From Pseudomonas morbosilactucae (GTDB lineage Bacteria > Pseudomonadota > Gammaproteobacteria > Pseudomonadales > Pseudomonadaceae), in NCBI RefSeq assembly GCF_023241715.1, contig NZ_JALQCW010000048.1, positions 1 through 61,944 of the forward strand: a stretch of 61,944 bases of DNA, in the 5' to 3' direction. The position numbers and the translations under genes are program-made. Under the pieces are notes generated by a model. The model made no database searches and was not told where the DNA came from. It saw only the letters and a list, made by a program, of their open reading frames with translations. Shown piece by piece: positions 27,048-36,130 of this stretch. Within the stretch, counting starts at the first letter, position 1, and the number at the start of each line of letters is the position of its first letter.

Positions 27048-28037
27048 ATGACTGATGAGTGGAAAGCACCAAGCAAGGCCAGCGCCGAAGGTGGCGATGA
27101 CAAGAGCTGGAAGCTGTTGGAAAAAACCTTGCTGGCGGGGGTTCAAGAGCAGCGTCGCTCGCGGCGTTGGGGGATCTTTTTCAAGTTGCTGACCTTTGTT
27201 TATCTGTTTGGCGCCCTGTTGTTGTTCACCCCGCTGATGGACATGGAAAAAAGTGCGGGGCGCGGCGCCAGCTACACGGCTCTGATCGAGGTTACAGGGG
27301 TGATCGCCGATAAGGAGTCAGCCAGCGCGGACAATATTGTCGGCAGCCTGCGTACTGCGTTTGAGGACCCTAAGGTCAAGGCAGTGGTGTTGCGGATCAA
27401 CAGTCCAGGCGGCAGTCCGGTGCAGTCCGGTTACGTTTATGACGAAATTCGGCGCCTGCGCGCGCTGCACAAAGACACCAAGGTCTATGCAGTAATTTCC
27501 GATCTCGGCGCCTCCGGTGCTTATTACATTGCCAGTGCGGCTGACGAGATCTACGCCGATAAGGCGAGTCTGGTGGGTTCCATTGGTGTGACAGCGGCCG
27601 GCTACGGCTTTGTCGGTACCATGGAGAAGCTGGGCGTGGAGCGGCGTACTTACACCTCGGGTGAGCACAAGTCTTTCCTTGATCCGTTCCAGCCGCAAAA
27701 GGCGGAAGAAACCCAGTTCTGGCAAGGCGTGCTGGATACCACTCATCGGCAGTTCATCGCCAGCGTCAAGCAGGGGCGTGGTGATCGGCTCAAAGACAAG
27801 GATCATCCGGAGCTGTTTTCCGGTTTGGTCTGGTCGGGTGAGCAGGCGCTGCAACTGGGCTTGATCGATGGCCTGGGCAGTGCCAGTTCGATCGCGCGGG
27901 ATGTGGTCGGGGAAAAAGAGCTGGTGGACTTCACGGTCCAGGAGTCGCCTTTCGATCGCTTCTCGAAGAAGCTTGGCGCCAGTGTGGCTGAGCAGTTGGC
28001 GATGTGGATGGGGTTTCAGGGGCCTACCCTGCGTTAA
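27048..28037 (+). CDS. sppA: signal peptide peptidase SppA (S49 family, short form)
   Basis: 329 residues with an N-terminal membrane helix (about 45-65) and a single S49 protease domain. The catalytic Ser lies in GASGAYYIA and the Lys in ADKASLVGSIG, 50-odd residues later, giving the Ser-Lys dyad. The half-size form works as an oligomer at the periplasmic face, degrading cleaved signal peptides. Third gene of the rluC operon. Confidence 0.93.
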   Translation: MTDEWKAPSKASAEGGDDKSWKLLEKTLLAGVQEQRRSRRWGIFFKLLTFVYLFGALLLFTPLMDMEKSAGRGASYTALIEVTGVIADKESASADNIVGSLRTAFEDPKVKAVVLRINSPGGSPVQSGYVYDEIRRLRALHKDTKVYAVISDLGASGAYYIASAADEIYADKASLVGSIGVTAAGYGFVGTMEKLGVERRTYTSGEHKSFLDPFQPQKAEETQFWQGVLDTTHRQFIASVKQGRGDRLKDKDHPELFSGLVWSGEQALQLGLIDGLGSASSIARDVVGEKELVDFTVQESPFDRFSKKLGASVAEQLAMWMGFQGPTLR

Positions 28038-28050
28038 CTGCGTACTCCCC

Positions 28051-28080
28051 AAAAAAAGCCGGCCTGAGTGCCGGCTTTTT
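28051..28080. terminator. terminator between sppA and maf
   Basis: AAAGCCGGC and GCCGGCTTT pair around CTGAGT, with an A-run before and TTTTT after. It lies between convergent genes and can act on both strands. Confidence 0.92.
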
Positions 28081-28106
28081 CATGGGCGATGTTCATGCCC
28101 TATGAA

Positions 28107-28685
28107 TCAGGGGATCTGCACCCCTTCGGCCTGTAGCATGTCCACCAGGCGGATCAGCGGCAGGCCGATCAGGCTGGTGGCGTCCGGGCCTTCTGTGCTT
28201 TGAAACAGGCTCACGCCCAGGCCTTCGGCTTTGAAGCTGCCGGCGCAGTCGTAAGGCTGTTCTGTGCGCAGGTAGCGTTCGATGCGTGGGGCGTCCAGGT
28301 GGCGCATGTGCACGGTGAAGGGGATGCAGTCGACCTGGCATTCCCCGGTCTGGCTGTTGAGTAGGGCCAGGCCGGTGAGAAAGCTCACGCTGGCACCGCT
28401 GGCGGCCAGTAGTTGTTCCCGGGCGTTTTCGAAGGTGTGGGGCTTGCCGATGATGCGCCCATCGAGCACCGCGACCTGGTCGGAACCAATAATCAGGTGG
28501 TTCGGGTAGGCGGTGGCCAGGGCCTGGGCTTTTTCCCGGGCCAGGCGTTTGACCAGTTCAATTGCCGGCTCGCCGGGCTGGTGGCTTTCGTCGATGTCTG
28601 GCGAGCTGCAGCTGAATGGGAGTTGCAGGCGGGTCAGCAATTCGCGGCGATAGACCGAGCTTGAGGCGAGTAATAAAGGCAGCAT
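28107..28685 (-). CDS. Maf-like nucleotide pyrophosphatase (YceF type)
   Basis: 192 residues from the ATG at 28685. N-terminal LLASSSVYRRELL and the central GSDQV are Maf hallmarks. Maf/YceF proteins hydrolyse modified nucleoside triphosphates to monophosphates. The YceF subtype (7-methyl-GTP in E. coli) is suggested by position beside yceD-rpmF-plsX. It is divergent from that operon, with 104 bases between the starts. Confidence 0.93.
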   Translation of the reverse strand: MLPLLLASSSVYRRELLTRLQLPFSCSSPDIDESHQPGEPAIELVKRLAREKAQALATAYPNHLIIGSDQVAVLDGRIIGKPHTFENAREQLLAASGASVSFLTGLALLNSQTGECQVDCIPFTVHMRHLDAPRIERYLRTEQPYDCAGSFKAEGLGVSLFQSTEGPDATSLIGLPLIRLVDMLQAEGVQIP

Positions 28686-28752
28686 GAGCGTCTCCTGGGG
28701 CGGTCGCAAATTCTAGCGGGGCTTGCAAGTGACGGACAGGGCTGAATTTCCT

Positions 28753-28780
28753 TTGACATGGCTGGGTGCATCCCTATAAT
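28753..28780 (+). promoter_or_regulatory. perfect-consensus sigma70 promoter of yceD-rpmF-plsX
   Basis: TTGACA (28753-28758) and TATAAT (28775-28780) are both perfect, spaced by 16 bases. Transcription should begin near 28786-28788, two to four bases before the yceD ATG at 28790, so the message would be nearly leaderless. Confidence 0.85.
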
Positions 28781-28789
28781 GCTGCGCCT

Positions 28790-29320
28790 ATGTTGAATGA
28801 CCCGATTCCACCTCACGTTGACCCGCGCAAATTGGCTGACCGTGGCACCACCCTCAAAGGTGAGCTGCTGCTGGCCGATTTGGAGAGACTCTGCGACCCG
28901 CTTTCCGACGATGTCGGTACGGTGCAGGCTAAATTCGTTTTTGAGCGAGATGAACGTAAAGCTGTGGTAATCCACAGTTTTATCGACACCGAAGTCAAAA
29001 TGGTTTGCCAGCGTTGTCTTGAGCTGGTCACCCTGCCGATCCACAGCGAGTGCAGTTATGCTGTGGTGAAGGAGGGTGCGAATACCCAGTCGTTGCCGAA
29101 AGGTTATGACGTGCTGGAACTGGGCGAAGATCCTTTGGATCTGCATGCACTGATCGAGGAGGAGCTTTTGCTCGCCTTGCCCATTGTGCCTGCTCATCAT
29201 CCGGAAGAATGCCAGCAGCCGGCGGGCCTCGATGACGAGCCCGAACCGAGCGAGGACGAGGTAACGCGGTCCAACCCGTTCAGTGTATTGGCGCAGTTAA
29301 AGCGTGACCCAAACGTTTAG
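28790..29320 (+). CDS. YceD/DUF177 family protein (23S rRNA accumulation protein)
   Basis: 176 residues from the ATG at 28790 (MLNDPIPPHVDP). The conserved CQRC and the acidic C-terminal half (ALIEEELLLALP) define DUF177. In E. coli YceD affects 23S rRNA accumulation and is always next to rpmF. No ribosome-binding site precedes the start, consistent with the short leader given by the consensus promoter. Upstream codons (from 28766) would lie inside the promoter. rpmF follows after 13 bases. Confidence 0.9.
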   Translation: MLNDPIPPHVDPRKLADRGTTLKGELLLADLERLCDPLSDDVGTVQAKFVFERDERKAVVIHSFIDTEVKMVCQRCLELVTLPIHSECSYAVVKEGANTQSLPKGYDVLELGEDPLDLHALIEEELLLALPIVPAHHPEECQQPAGLDDEPEPSEDEVTRSNPFSVLAQLKRDPNV

Positions 29321-29333
29321 GAGTTAATCAATT

Positions 29334-29516
29334 ATGGCTGTTCAGCAGAACAAAAAATCCCGCTCCGCCCGTGACATGCGTCGTTCCCACGACGCTCTCG
29401 AGGCTAGCACCCTGTCCGTAGAAAAGACCACCGGTGAAGTTCACCTGCGTCACCACGTATCGCCAGAAGGCGTATACCGTGGCCGTAAAGTGATCGACAA
29501 GGGCGCTGACGAGTAA
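29334..29516 (+). CDS. rpmF: 50S ribosomal protein L32
   Basis: 60 residues. It begins [11 protein letters not shown] and has the family pattern [10 protein letters not shown] and [10 protein letters not shown]. No Cys pairs are present, so this is the zinc-free type usual in gamma-proteobacteria. TAGGAG lies before the ATG. plsX starts 4 bases after the stop. Confidence 0.98.
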
Positions 29517-29520
29517 TCAC

Positions 29521-30531
29521 TTGTCCGCTCAAGTCATCGCGATTGACGCAATGGGCGGGGACTTCGGTCCCCGCAGCATTGTTCAGGCCAGCCTCGCTTG
29601 CCTGTCTGCAACGCCCTCGCTGCACCTGACCCTCGTCGGTCAACCCTCCCTTTTAGAAGATCTGCTTTCCGGCCATTCGGCTGTGGATCGTTCGCGCCTG
29701 ACTATTACTCCTGCGACACAAGTGATCACCATGGACGAGAAGCCTTCCCAGGCCCTGCGTGGCAAGCCTGACTCGTCGATGCGCGTGGGCCTCGAGCTGT
29801 TGCGCGAGGGCAAGGTCCAGGCCTGTGTCAGTGCCGGCAACACCGGTGCGTTGATGGCGCTGTCGCGCTACGTGCTCAAGACCCTTCCGGGGATCGATCG
29901 CCCGGCCATGGTGGCGGCCATTCCCACCCAGCGCGGCTATTGCCAACTGCTGGATCTGGGGGCGAACGTCGATTGCAGTGCCGAACACCTGTTCCAGTTT
30001 GCGGTGATGGGCTCGGTGGCCGCCGAAACCCTGGGGGTGGTGCGGCCGCGGGTGGCGCTGCTGAATATCGGCACCGAAGACATCAAGGGCAATCAGCAGG
30101 TCAAGCTGGCGGCCACTTTGCTGCAAAGCGCCCGGGGCCTGAACTACATCGGTTTTGTCGAAGGGGATGGTCTGTATCGCGGCGAGGCGGATGTGGTGGT
30201 GTGTGACGGCTTTGTCGGCAATATCCTGCTCAAATCCAGCGAGGGGCTGGCCACCATGATTGCTGCGCGGATCGAGGCGCTGTTCAAGCAGAATGCCTTG
30301 TCGCGCATGGTGGGTGCCCTGGCGTTGCCGTTGATGCGGCGCTTGCAGGCAGACCTAGCGCCGGCGCGGCACAACGGCGCGAGCTTTCTCGGGTTGCAGG
30401 GCATTGTGGTGAAAAGTCACGGTTCGGCGGGGGTGGAGGGCTTTCAGAGCGCGATTCAGCGTGCGTTGATCGAGATCCAGGAAAACCTCCCCGAGCGCCT
30501 GCACGGTCGTCTCGAAGACTTGTTGCTTTAG
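29521..30531 (+). CDS. plsX: phosphate acyltransferase PlsX
   Basis: 336 residues from a TTG start (29521) just after rpmF. IAIDAMGGDFGP at the N-terminus, ANVDCSAEHLFQFA centrally and VCDGFVGNI near residue 230 are typical. It converts acyl-ACP to acyl-phosphate for phospholipid synthesis at the membrane face. The fab cluster follows. Confidence 0.97.
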   Translation: MSAQVIAIDAMGGDFGPRSIVQASLACLSATPSLHLTLVGQPSLLEDLLSGHSAVDRSRLTITPATQVITMDEKPSQALRGKPDSSMRVGLELLREGKVQACVSAGNTGALMALSRYVLKTLPGIDRPAMVAAIPTQRGYCQLLDLGANVDCSAEHLFQFAVMGSVAAETLGVVRPRVALLNIGTEDIKGNQQVKLAATLLQSARGLNYIGFVEGDGLYRGEADVVVCDGFVGNILLKSSEGLATMIAARIEALFKQNALSRMVGALALPLMRRLQADLAPARHNGASFLGLQGIVVKSHGSAGVEGFQSAIQRALIEIQENLPERLHGRLEDLLL

Positions 30532-30657
30532 GCGTTTTCCCTTGGGAGTGCTTAAATGTGACCGCTCAGTTCAATTGGCCATCCAACTGTCAGTTTCTTG
30601 CGTCCACTTCTGTGGGACGTCAATTCTCCGACGACAAGATCATTAGGGGCTTGTTAC

Positions 30658-31596
30658 ATGTCTGCATCCCTCGCATTCGTCTTTCCAGGACAGGGCTCGC
30701 AGTCCCTCGGCATGTTGGCCGAGTTGGGCGCGCAGTACCCGTTGATCCTCGACACCTTCAAAGAAGCCTCCGATGCTCTGGGCTACGACCTCTGGGCGCT
30801 GACCCAGCAAGGTCCTGAAGAGCTGCTCAATCAAACCGACAAGACCCAGCCGGCCATCCTCACCGCCTCCATCGCCCTGTGGCGTCTGTGGTTGGCGGAA
30901 GGCGGCGCGCGTCCGGCCTTTGTGGCCGGTCACAGCCTGGGCGAGTACAGCGCCCTGGTCGCTGCTGGCAGCCTGACACTGGCTGAAGCCGTGAAGCTGG
31001 TCGAGCGTCGTGGCCAGTTGATGCAAGAAGCCGTGCCTGCGGGGCAGGGCGGCATGGCGGCGATTCTCGGCCTGGAAGACGCTGATGTATTGGCGGCCTG
31101 CGCTGAAGCGGCGCAAGGCGATGTGGTCAGCGCGGTCAATTTCAACTCCCCAGGCCAGGTGGTGATCGCCGGTGCCAAGGCGGCCGTCGAGCGCGCCATC
31201 GAAGGCTGCAAGGCCCGTGGCGCCAAGCGCGCCATGCCGCTGCCGGTCAGCGTGCCCTCCCACTGCGAGCTGATGCGCCCGGCTGCCGAGCGCTTCGCTG
31301 AATCGATCGCCGCGATCAACTGGCAAGCGCCGCAGATCCCGCTGGTGCAGAACGTCAGTGCTGCCGTGGCGCCTGACCTCGAGACCCTCAAGCGCGACCT
31401 GCTGGAGCAACTCTACAAGCCGGTACGTTGGGTGGAATCGGTTCAGACCCTGGCGGCCAACGGTGCTGTACAGCTGGTGGAATGCGGTCCTGGCAAGGTC
31501 CTGGCTGGCCTCAACAAGCGCTGCGCCGAAGGCGTATCGACCTCTAACCTGAATACCCCAGATGCCTTCGCTGCCGCCCGTGCGGCGCTGGCCTGA
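30658..31596 (+). CDS. fabD: malonyl-CoA:ACP transacylase FabD
   Basis: 312 residues from the ATG at 30658, with AGGGG upstream. FPGQGSQ near the N-terminus, the active-site Ser in GHSLGEYSALVA (about residue 92) and the catalytic His in VPSHCELM (about 202) are present. It loads malonate on ACP. The 126 bases before it hold no clear promoter. Confidence 0.97.
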   Translation: MSASLAFVFPGQGSQSLGMLAELGAQYPLILDTFKEASDALGYDLWALTQQGPEELLNQTDKTQPAILTASIALWRLWLAEGGARPAFVAGHSLGEYSALVAAGSLTLAEAVKLVERRGQLMQEAVPAGQGGMAAILGLEDADVLAACAEAAQGDVVSAVNFNSPGQVVIAGAKAAVERAIEGCKARGAKRAMPLPVSVPSHCELMRPAAERFAESIAAINWQAPQIPLVQNVSAAVAPDLETLKRDLLEQLYKPVRWVESVQTLAANGAVQLVECGPGKVLAGLNKRCAEGVSTSNLNTPDAFAAARAALA

Positions 31597-31612
31597 ATTA
31601 GGAGAAGCCTGC

Positions 31613-32353
31613 ATGAGTCTGCAAGGTAAAGTTGCACTGGTGACCGGCGCCAGCCGTGGTATTGGCCAGGCTATCGCCCTGGAGCTGGGGCGTTTGGGCG
31701 CCATTGTCGTGGGCACCGCGACGTCCGCGTCGGGCGCTGAGCGTATTGCCGCAACCCTGAAGGAAAACGGCATCCAAGGCACTGGTCTTGAGCTCAACGT
31801 CACCAGTGATGAGTCCGTTGCTGCCGTGCTGGCCAGCATCCAGGAGCAGTTCGGCGCGCCGGCGATCCTGGTGAACAACGCCGGCATCACCCGCGACAAC
31901 CTGATGATGCGCATGAAAGACGACGAGTGGTACGACGTGGTCGATACCAACTTGAACAGTCTGTATCGCCTGTCCAAGGGCGTTTTGCGCGGCATGACCA
32001 AGGCGCGTTGGGGTCGAATTATCAGTATTGGCTCGGTAGTGGGTGCCATGGGCAACGCAGGCCAAGTAAACTACGCCGCCGCCAAGGCTGGTCTGGAAGG
32101 TTTCAGCCGTGCCCTGGCGCGTGAAGTCGGCTCGCGGTCGATCACTGTCAACTCGGTCACTCCTGGTTTTATCGATACCGATATGACCCGTGAACTGCCT
32201 GAGGCGCAGCGTGATGCCCTGCTGACACAAATTCCGCTGGGTCGTCTGGGTCAGGCTCAAGAGATCGCGCAAGTGGTCGCTTTTCTGGCTTCGGACGGTG
32301 CGGCCTACGTTACTGGGGCTACAATCCCGGTGAACGGCGGGATGTATATGTGA
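31613..32353 (+). CDS. fabG: 3-oxoacyl-ACP reductase FabG
   Basis: 246 residues, SDR fold: NADP-binding TGASRGIG (residues 12-19), NNAG, catalytic Ser in SIGSVVG, and the YAAAK Tyr-Lys pair. The start ATG follows AGGAG. Uses NADPH to reduce beta-ketoacyl-ACP. Confidence 0.97.
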   Translation: MSLQGKVALVTGASRGIGQAIALELGRLGAIVVGTATSASGAERIAATLKENGIQGTGLELNVTSDESVAAVLASIQEQFGAPAILVNNAGITRDNLMMRMKDDEWYDVVDTNLNSLYRLSKGVLRGMTKARWGRIISIGSVVGAMGNAGQVNYAAAKAGLEGFSRALAREVGSRSITVNSVTPGFIDTDMTRELPEAQRDALLTQIPLGRLGQAQEIAQVVAFLASDGAAYVTGATIPVNGGMYM

Positions 32354-32469
32354 GTTAAATGTGACGGATTGCTTCAAAAAAATGTCATACGAGCTGTCTA
32401 AAATCCGTTATAAAGCTGCAATCTATTTATAGGCAGATGGCCAAAGGGTTTGAGGAGTGAAGCTTTCAG

Positions 32470-32497
32470 TTGAAAAGCTGAAAAGCCTTTCTATACA
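32470..32497 (+). promoter_or_regulatory. probable promoter of acpP
   Basis: TTGAAA (32470-32475) and TATACA (32492-32497), 16 bases apart, lie in the 196-base fabG-acpP gap. A separate strong acpP promoter fits the high demand for ACP. The leader would be about 45 bases. Confidence 0.6.
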
Positions 32498-32549
32498 CTT
32501 ACCCACTGGCCAGCTGCCTGAATTTGTCCATTAGGAGTGAAAACAAGGT

Positions 32550-32786
32550 ATGAGCACCATCGAAGAGCGCGTCAAGAAAATCGTTGCTGAGCAACTGGGC
32601 GTTAAAGAAGAAGAAGTTGTTAACACTGCTTCCTTCGTTGAAGACCTGGGTGCTGACTCCCTTGACACCGTTGAGCTGGTGATGGCTCTGGAAGAGGAAT
32701 TCGAGACCGAAATCCCTGACGAAGAAGCTGAAAAAATCACTACCGTTCAAGCAGCTATCGACTACGTTACCAGCCACCAGGCTTAA
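32550..32786 (+). CDS. acpP: acyl carrier protein
   Basis: 78 residues, very acidic. The phosphopantetheine attachment Ser lies in LGADSLDTVEL (Ser-37 by E. coli numbering). TAGGAG precedes the ATG. Codon choice is narrow, as in highly expressed genes. A terminator follows at once, while fabF is transcribed further on. Confidence 0.98.
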   Translation: MSTIEERVKKIVAEQLGVKEEEVVNTASFVEDLGADSLDTVELVMALEEEFETEIPDEEAEKITTVQAAIDYVTSHQA

Positions 32787-32815
32787 GCGTTTGTAGTCGC
32801 CGTTTGCTGTTATGG

Positions 32816-32850
32816 AAAAACCGCACTGCCGTTACGGCGTGCGGTTTTTT
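32816..32850 (+). terminator. terminator (or attenuator) after acpP
   Basis: AAAAACCGCACGCC-like arms (AAAAACCGCACTGCC with GGCGTGCGGTTTTTT) form a stem around GTTAC and end in six T. fabF begins 46 bases later without a clear promoter, so this may only partly stop transcription. Confidence 0.88.
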
Positions 32851-32896
32851 CTTTAGGCCTGATGCAAAGTGTCGTCATTAGAAAAAGGAGAGTGCT

Positions 32897-34141
32897 GTGT
32901 CGCGTAGACGCGTCGTAGTCACCGGTATGGGTATGTTGTCGCCACTGGGTACGGATGTCCCGAGTAGCTGGCAGGGCATTCTGGCTGGCCATAGTGGCAT
33001 TGGTCTGATTGAGCACACCGACCTTTCTGCCTATTCCACCCGTTTTGGCGGCTCGGTAAAGGGCTTCAATGTCGAGGAGTACCTGTCGGCCAAAGAGGCC
33101 CGCAAACTCGACCTGTTCATTCAATACGGCTTGGCGGCCGGTTTTCAGGCAGTGCGTAATGCCGGCCTGGAAGTCACCGATGCCAACCGTGAGCGCATTG
33201 GCGTGGCCATGGGTTCGGGTATTGGCGGTCTGACCAATATCGAAGAAACCAGCCGCACCCTGCATGATTCCGGCCCACGACGGATCTCTCCGTTCTTCGT
33301 GCCTGGCTCGATCATTAATATGATTTCCGGCTTCCTGTCCATCCATCTGGGTGCCCAGGGACCGAACTACGCCATTTCCACGGCGTGCACCACCGGTACC
33401 CACTGCATCGGCATGGCGGCGCGCAATATCGCCTTTGGCGAGGCGGATGTGATGATCGCCGGCGGCGCCGAAATGGCGGCCTGCGGTCTGGGCATGGGCG
33501 GCTTCGGTGCGTCCCGTGCACTGTCGACTCGCAACGACGAGCCGACCCGCGCCAGCCGACCTTGGGACAAGGGCCGTGACGGCTTCGTCCTGTCTGACGG
33601 TGCCGGTGCCCTGGTTCTCGAAGAGCTGGAGCACGCCAAGGCCCGTGGCGCGACCATCTATGCCGAGCTGATCGGTTTTGGCATGAGTGGCGATGCCTAC
33701 CACATGACGTCGCCGCCCGCCGATGGCGCCGGTGCTGCTCGCTGCATCGCCAATGCCCTGCGCGACGCCAAGCTCAATGTCGACCAGGTGCAGTACATCA
33801 ACGCCCACGGCACCTCGACGCCGGCTGGCGACCTGGCGGAAGCCGAAGCGATCAAGAGCGTGTTTGGCGATCACGCCTACAAGCTGGCGGTCAGCTCCAC
33901 CAAGTCCATGACCGGTCACCTGCTGGGTGCTGCCGGGGCGATTGAAGCGATCTTCAGCGTGCTGGCGATCAACAGCCAGGTGGCGCCTCCGACCATTAAC
34001 CTCGATGAGCCGGACGAAGGCTGCGACCTCGATTTTGTGCCGCACACCGCGCGCAGCATGGACATCGATGTGGTGCTGTCCAACTCCTTTGGTTTTGGCG
34101 GTACCAACGGCTCCCTGGTGTTCCGCCGGTTCGCTGAGTGA
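32897..34141 (+). CDS. fabF: beta-ketoacyl-ACP synthase II (FabF)
   Basis: 414 residues from a GTG start preceded by AAGGAGAG. Condensing-enzyme triad: Cys in STACTTGTH (near 165), His in NAHGTSTPAGD and His in KSMTGHLLGAAG. The closing NSFGFGGTN is also present. Elongates acyl-ACP with malonyl-ACP. The stop overlaps pabC by one base. Confidence 0.96.
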   Translation: MSRRRVVVTGMGMLSPLGTDVPSSWQGILAGHSGIGLIEHTDLSAYSTRFGGSVKGFNVEEYLSAKEARKLDLFIQYGLAAGFQAVRNAGLEVTDANRERIGVAMGSGIGGLTNIEETSRTLHDSGPRRISPFFVPGSIINMISGFLSIHLGAQGPNYAISTACTTGTHCIGMAARNIAFGEADVMIAGGAEMAACGLGMGGFGASRALSTRNDEPTRASRPWDKGRDGFVLSDGAGALVLEELEHAKARGATIYAELIGFGMSGDAYHMTSPPADGAGAARCIANALRDAKLNVDQVQYINAHGTSTPAGDLAEAEAIKSVFGDHAYKLAVSSTKSMTGHLLGAAGAIEAIFSVLAINSQVAPPTINLDEPDEGCDLDFVPHTARSMDIDVVLSNSFGFGGTNGSLVFRRFAE

Positions 34142-34956
34142 TGCACAGCTGGGTCGACGGTCAGCCGGCTGACGCTTTATCGCTCAAGGACCGCGGCCTG
34201 GCTTATGGCGATGGGTTGTTTGAAACCATCGCCGTCAAGGCGGGGCAGCCCCGCTTGCTGGAGCGTCATCTGGCGCGTCTGGCCGAGGGTTGTTTACGCC
34301 TGGCAATCACGGCGGACCACGTGCTGATCCGCAGTGAGGTGCTGGCGTATGCCGAGGCCTTGGGGGAGGGCGTGCTCAAGCTCATCCTCACCCGTGGCGA
34401 CGGCCTGCGCGGCTATGCACCCGACCCCCAGGCCCAGGCGCGGCGGATTCTGCAAGGCAATCCCCCGGCGGCCTATGCCCCGATCCACAGCGAGCAGGGC
34501 GTGCGGCTGTTTCCCTGTGCTACCCGTCTCTCCGAGCAGCCTTTGCTCGCGGGTCTCAAACACCTCAATCGCCTGGAGCAGGTCCTGGCCCGCGCCGAGT
34601 GGCGGGATGCCGAGCATGCCGAAGGCTTGATGCTGGATGCCTCCGGGCGGGTGATCGAAGGCGTATTCAGCAATCTGTTCCTGGTGCGTGACGGCTGTCT
34701 GGTGACCCCGGACCTGAGTCGATGTGGTGTGGCGGGGGTGATGCGCGCTGAAATATTGTTTCAGGCCGCGTCGCAGGGGATTGCCACGCAAGTGGCGGAT
34801 ATCCACGTCGATCAGCTGCAACAGGCCGATGAGGTGTTTGTGTGCAACAGCGTTTATGGCATCTGGCCGGTATTGGCCTGTGCAGGTATGAGCTGGTCGG
34901 CCGGACCGCTCACCCGTAAACTGCAGGCCATTTCCCGCGCGCTATTGGATGCTTGA
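34141..34956 (+). CDS. pabC: aminodeoxychorismate lyase PabC
   Basis: 271 residues, fold-type IV PLP enzyme. DRGLAYGDGLFETI at the N-terminus, the PLP Lys in LKHLNRLEQV (near residue 140) and EGVFSNLFLV are typical. It gives 4-aminobenzoate for folate synthesis. The adenosyl-free fab-pabC-mltG-tmk-holB order is standard in gamma-proteobacteria. mltG starts 4 bases after the stop. Confidence 0.95.
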   Translation: MHSWVDGQPADALSLKDRGLAYGDGLFETIAVKAGQPRLLERHLARLAEGCLRLAITADHVLIRSEVLAYAEALGEGVLKLILTRGDGLRGYAPDPQAQARRILQGNPPAAYAPIHSEQGVRLFPCATRLSEQPLLAGLKHLNRLEQVLARAEWRDAEHAEGLMLDASGRVIEGVFSNLFLVRDGCLVTPDLSRCGVAGVMRAEILFQAASQGIATQVADIHVDQLQQADEVFVCNSVYGIWPVLACAGMSWSAGPLTRKLQAISRALLDA

Positions 34957-34959
34957 TTC

Positions 34960-36111
34960 GTGAGACGTAAATTTCTGCTTCTGCTGGAGACCGGACTGGT
35001 TCTGGCAGGGCTGCTGCTGGGCGCCGGCGCCTGGAAACTGCACTCGGCCTTGGAGCAACCGCTCAACTTGAGTCAGGAGCAACTGCTTGATGTGCCTACT
35101 GGCTCCACGCCCACCGGCACGTTCAATCGCCTGCAGGCCGACGGTGTGATCCGCGACGGCTTTTGGCTGCGCCTGTACTGGCGTTTCAACCTTGATGGCC
35201 AGCCCCTGCACAGTGGTGAATACCGCATGACCCCGGGCATGACTGCCGAAGGCCTGATCGGCCTCTGGCAGCGTGGCGAAGTGGTGCAGTACAGCCTGAC
35301 CCTGGTGGAAGGCTGGAACTTTCGCCAAGTGCGCGCCGCCTTGGCCAAGCACGACAAGCTTGAACAGACCCTGACCGGCCTGAGCGACAGCCAGGTCATG
35401 GAAAAGCTCGGCCATGCTGGGGTCTTTCCCGAAGGCCGTTTCTTTCCCGACACTTACCGTTTCGTGCGGGGCATGAGCGACGCCGAGCTGCTCGAGAAAG
35501 CCTACGACCGCCTGGACGAGGTGCTGGCCAAGGAGTGGAGCAAACGCGCCGCCGATGTGCCCTACACCGAGCCTTACCAGGCGCTGATCATGGCGTCCCT
35601 GGTGGAGAAAGAGACCGGTGTGCCCCAAGAGCGGGGGCAGATTGCCGGGGTGTTTGTGCGCCGCATGCAGATTGGCATGTTGCTGCAAACCGATCCCACC
35701 GTTATTTATGGCCTGGGCGAACGCTACACCGGCAAGCTGACCCGTGCGCACCTCAAGGAAGCCACGCCTTACAACACTTATGTGATTGCCGGCTTGCCGC
35801 CGACGCCGATCGCCATGGTCGGGCGCGAAGCGATTCACGCGGCGCTCAACCCGGTGGATGGCAAGAGTCTGTATTTTGTCGCCCGTGGCGATGGCAGCCA
35901 TGTGTTCTCTGATGACCTGGACGCCCATAACAGTGCCGTGCGCGAGTTTCAGCTCAAGCGCCGGGCCGACTACCGCTCCAGCCCTGCACCTGCGGCGGCT
36001 CCGGACGCGAGCAGCCCGGCGGCGGAGGCATCGACACCGCCCGTAACCCCAGAATCCGCACCAGCGCCGGGCGAGACTGCTCAGGAGCCCGCGCCGCAAA
36101 GCCCGCAATGA
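34960..36111 (+). CDS. mltG: endolytic murein transglycosylase MltG (YceG)
   Basis: 383 residues from a GTG start. An N-terminal membrane anchor (about residues 6-24) is followed by the YceG periplasmic domain; the catalytic Glu lies in LVEKETG (near residue 218) and the QTDPTVIYG motif follows. It cuts nascent glycan strands to end their growth. The last 40 residues are a Pro/Ala/Ser/Glu-rich tail that is not needed in the E. coli enzyme. Confidence 0.95.
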   Translation: MRRKFLLLLETGLVLAGLLLGAGAWKLHSALEQPLNLSQEQLLDVPTGSTPTGTFNRLQADGVIRDGFWLRLYWRFNLDGQPLHSGEYRMTPGMTAEGLIGLWQRGEVVQYSLTLVEGWNFRQVRAALAKHDKLEQTLTGLSDSQVMEKLGHAGVFPEGRFFPDTYRFVRGMSDAELLEKAYDRLDEVLAKEWSKRAADVPYTEPYQALIMASLVEKETGVPQERGQIAGVFVRRMQIGMLLQTDPTVIYGLGERYTGKLTRAHLKEATPYNTYVIAGLPPTPIAMVGREAIHAALNPVDGKSLYFVARGDGSHVFSDDLDAHNSAVREFQLKRRADYRSSPAPAAAPDASSPAAEASTPPVTPESAPAPGETAQEPAPQSPQ

Positions 36112-36130
36112 ACATGATTAAGGACTGCCT

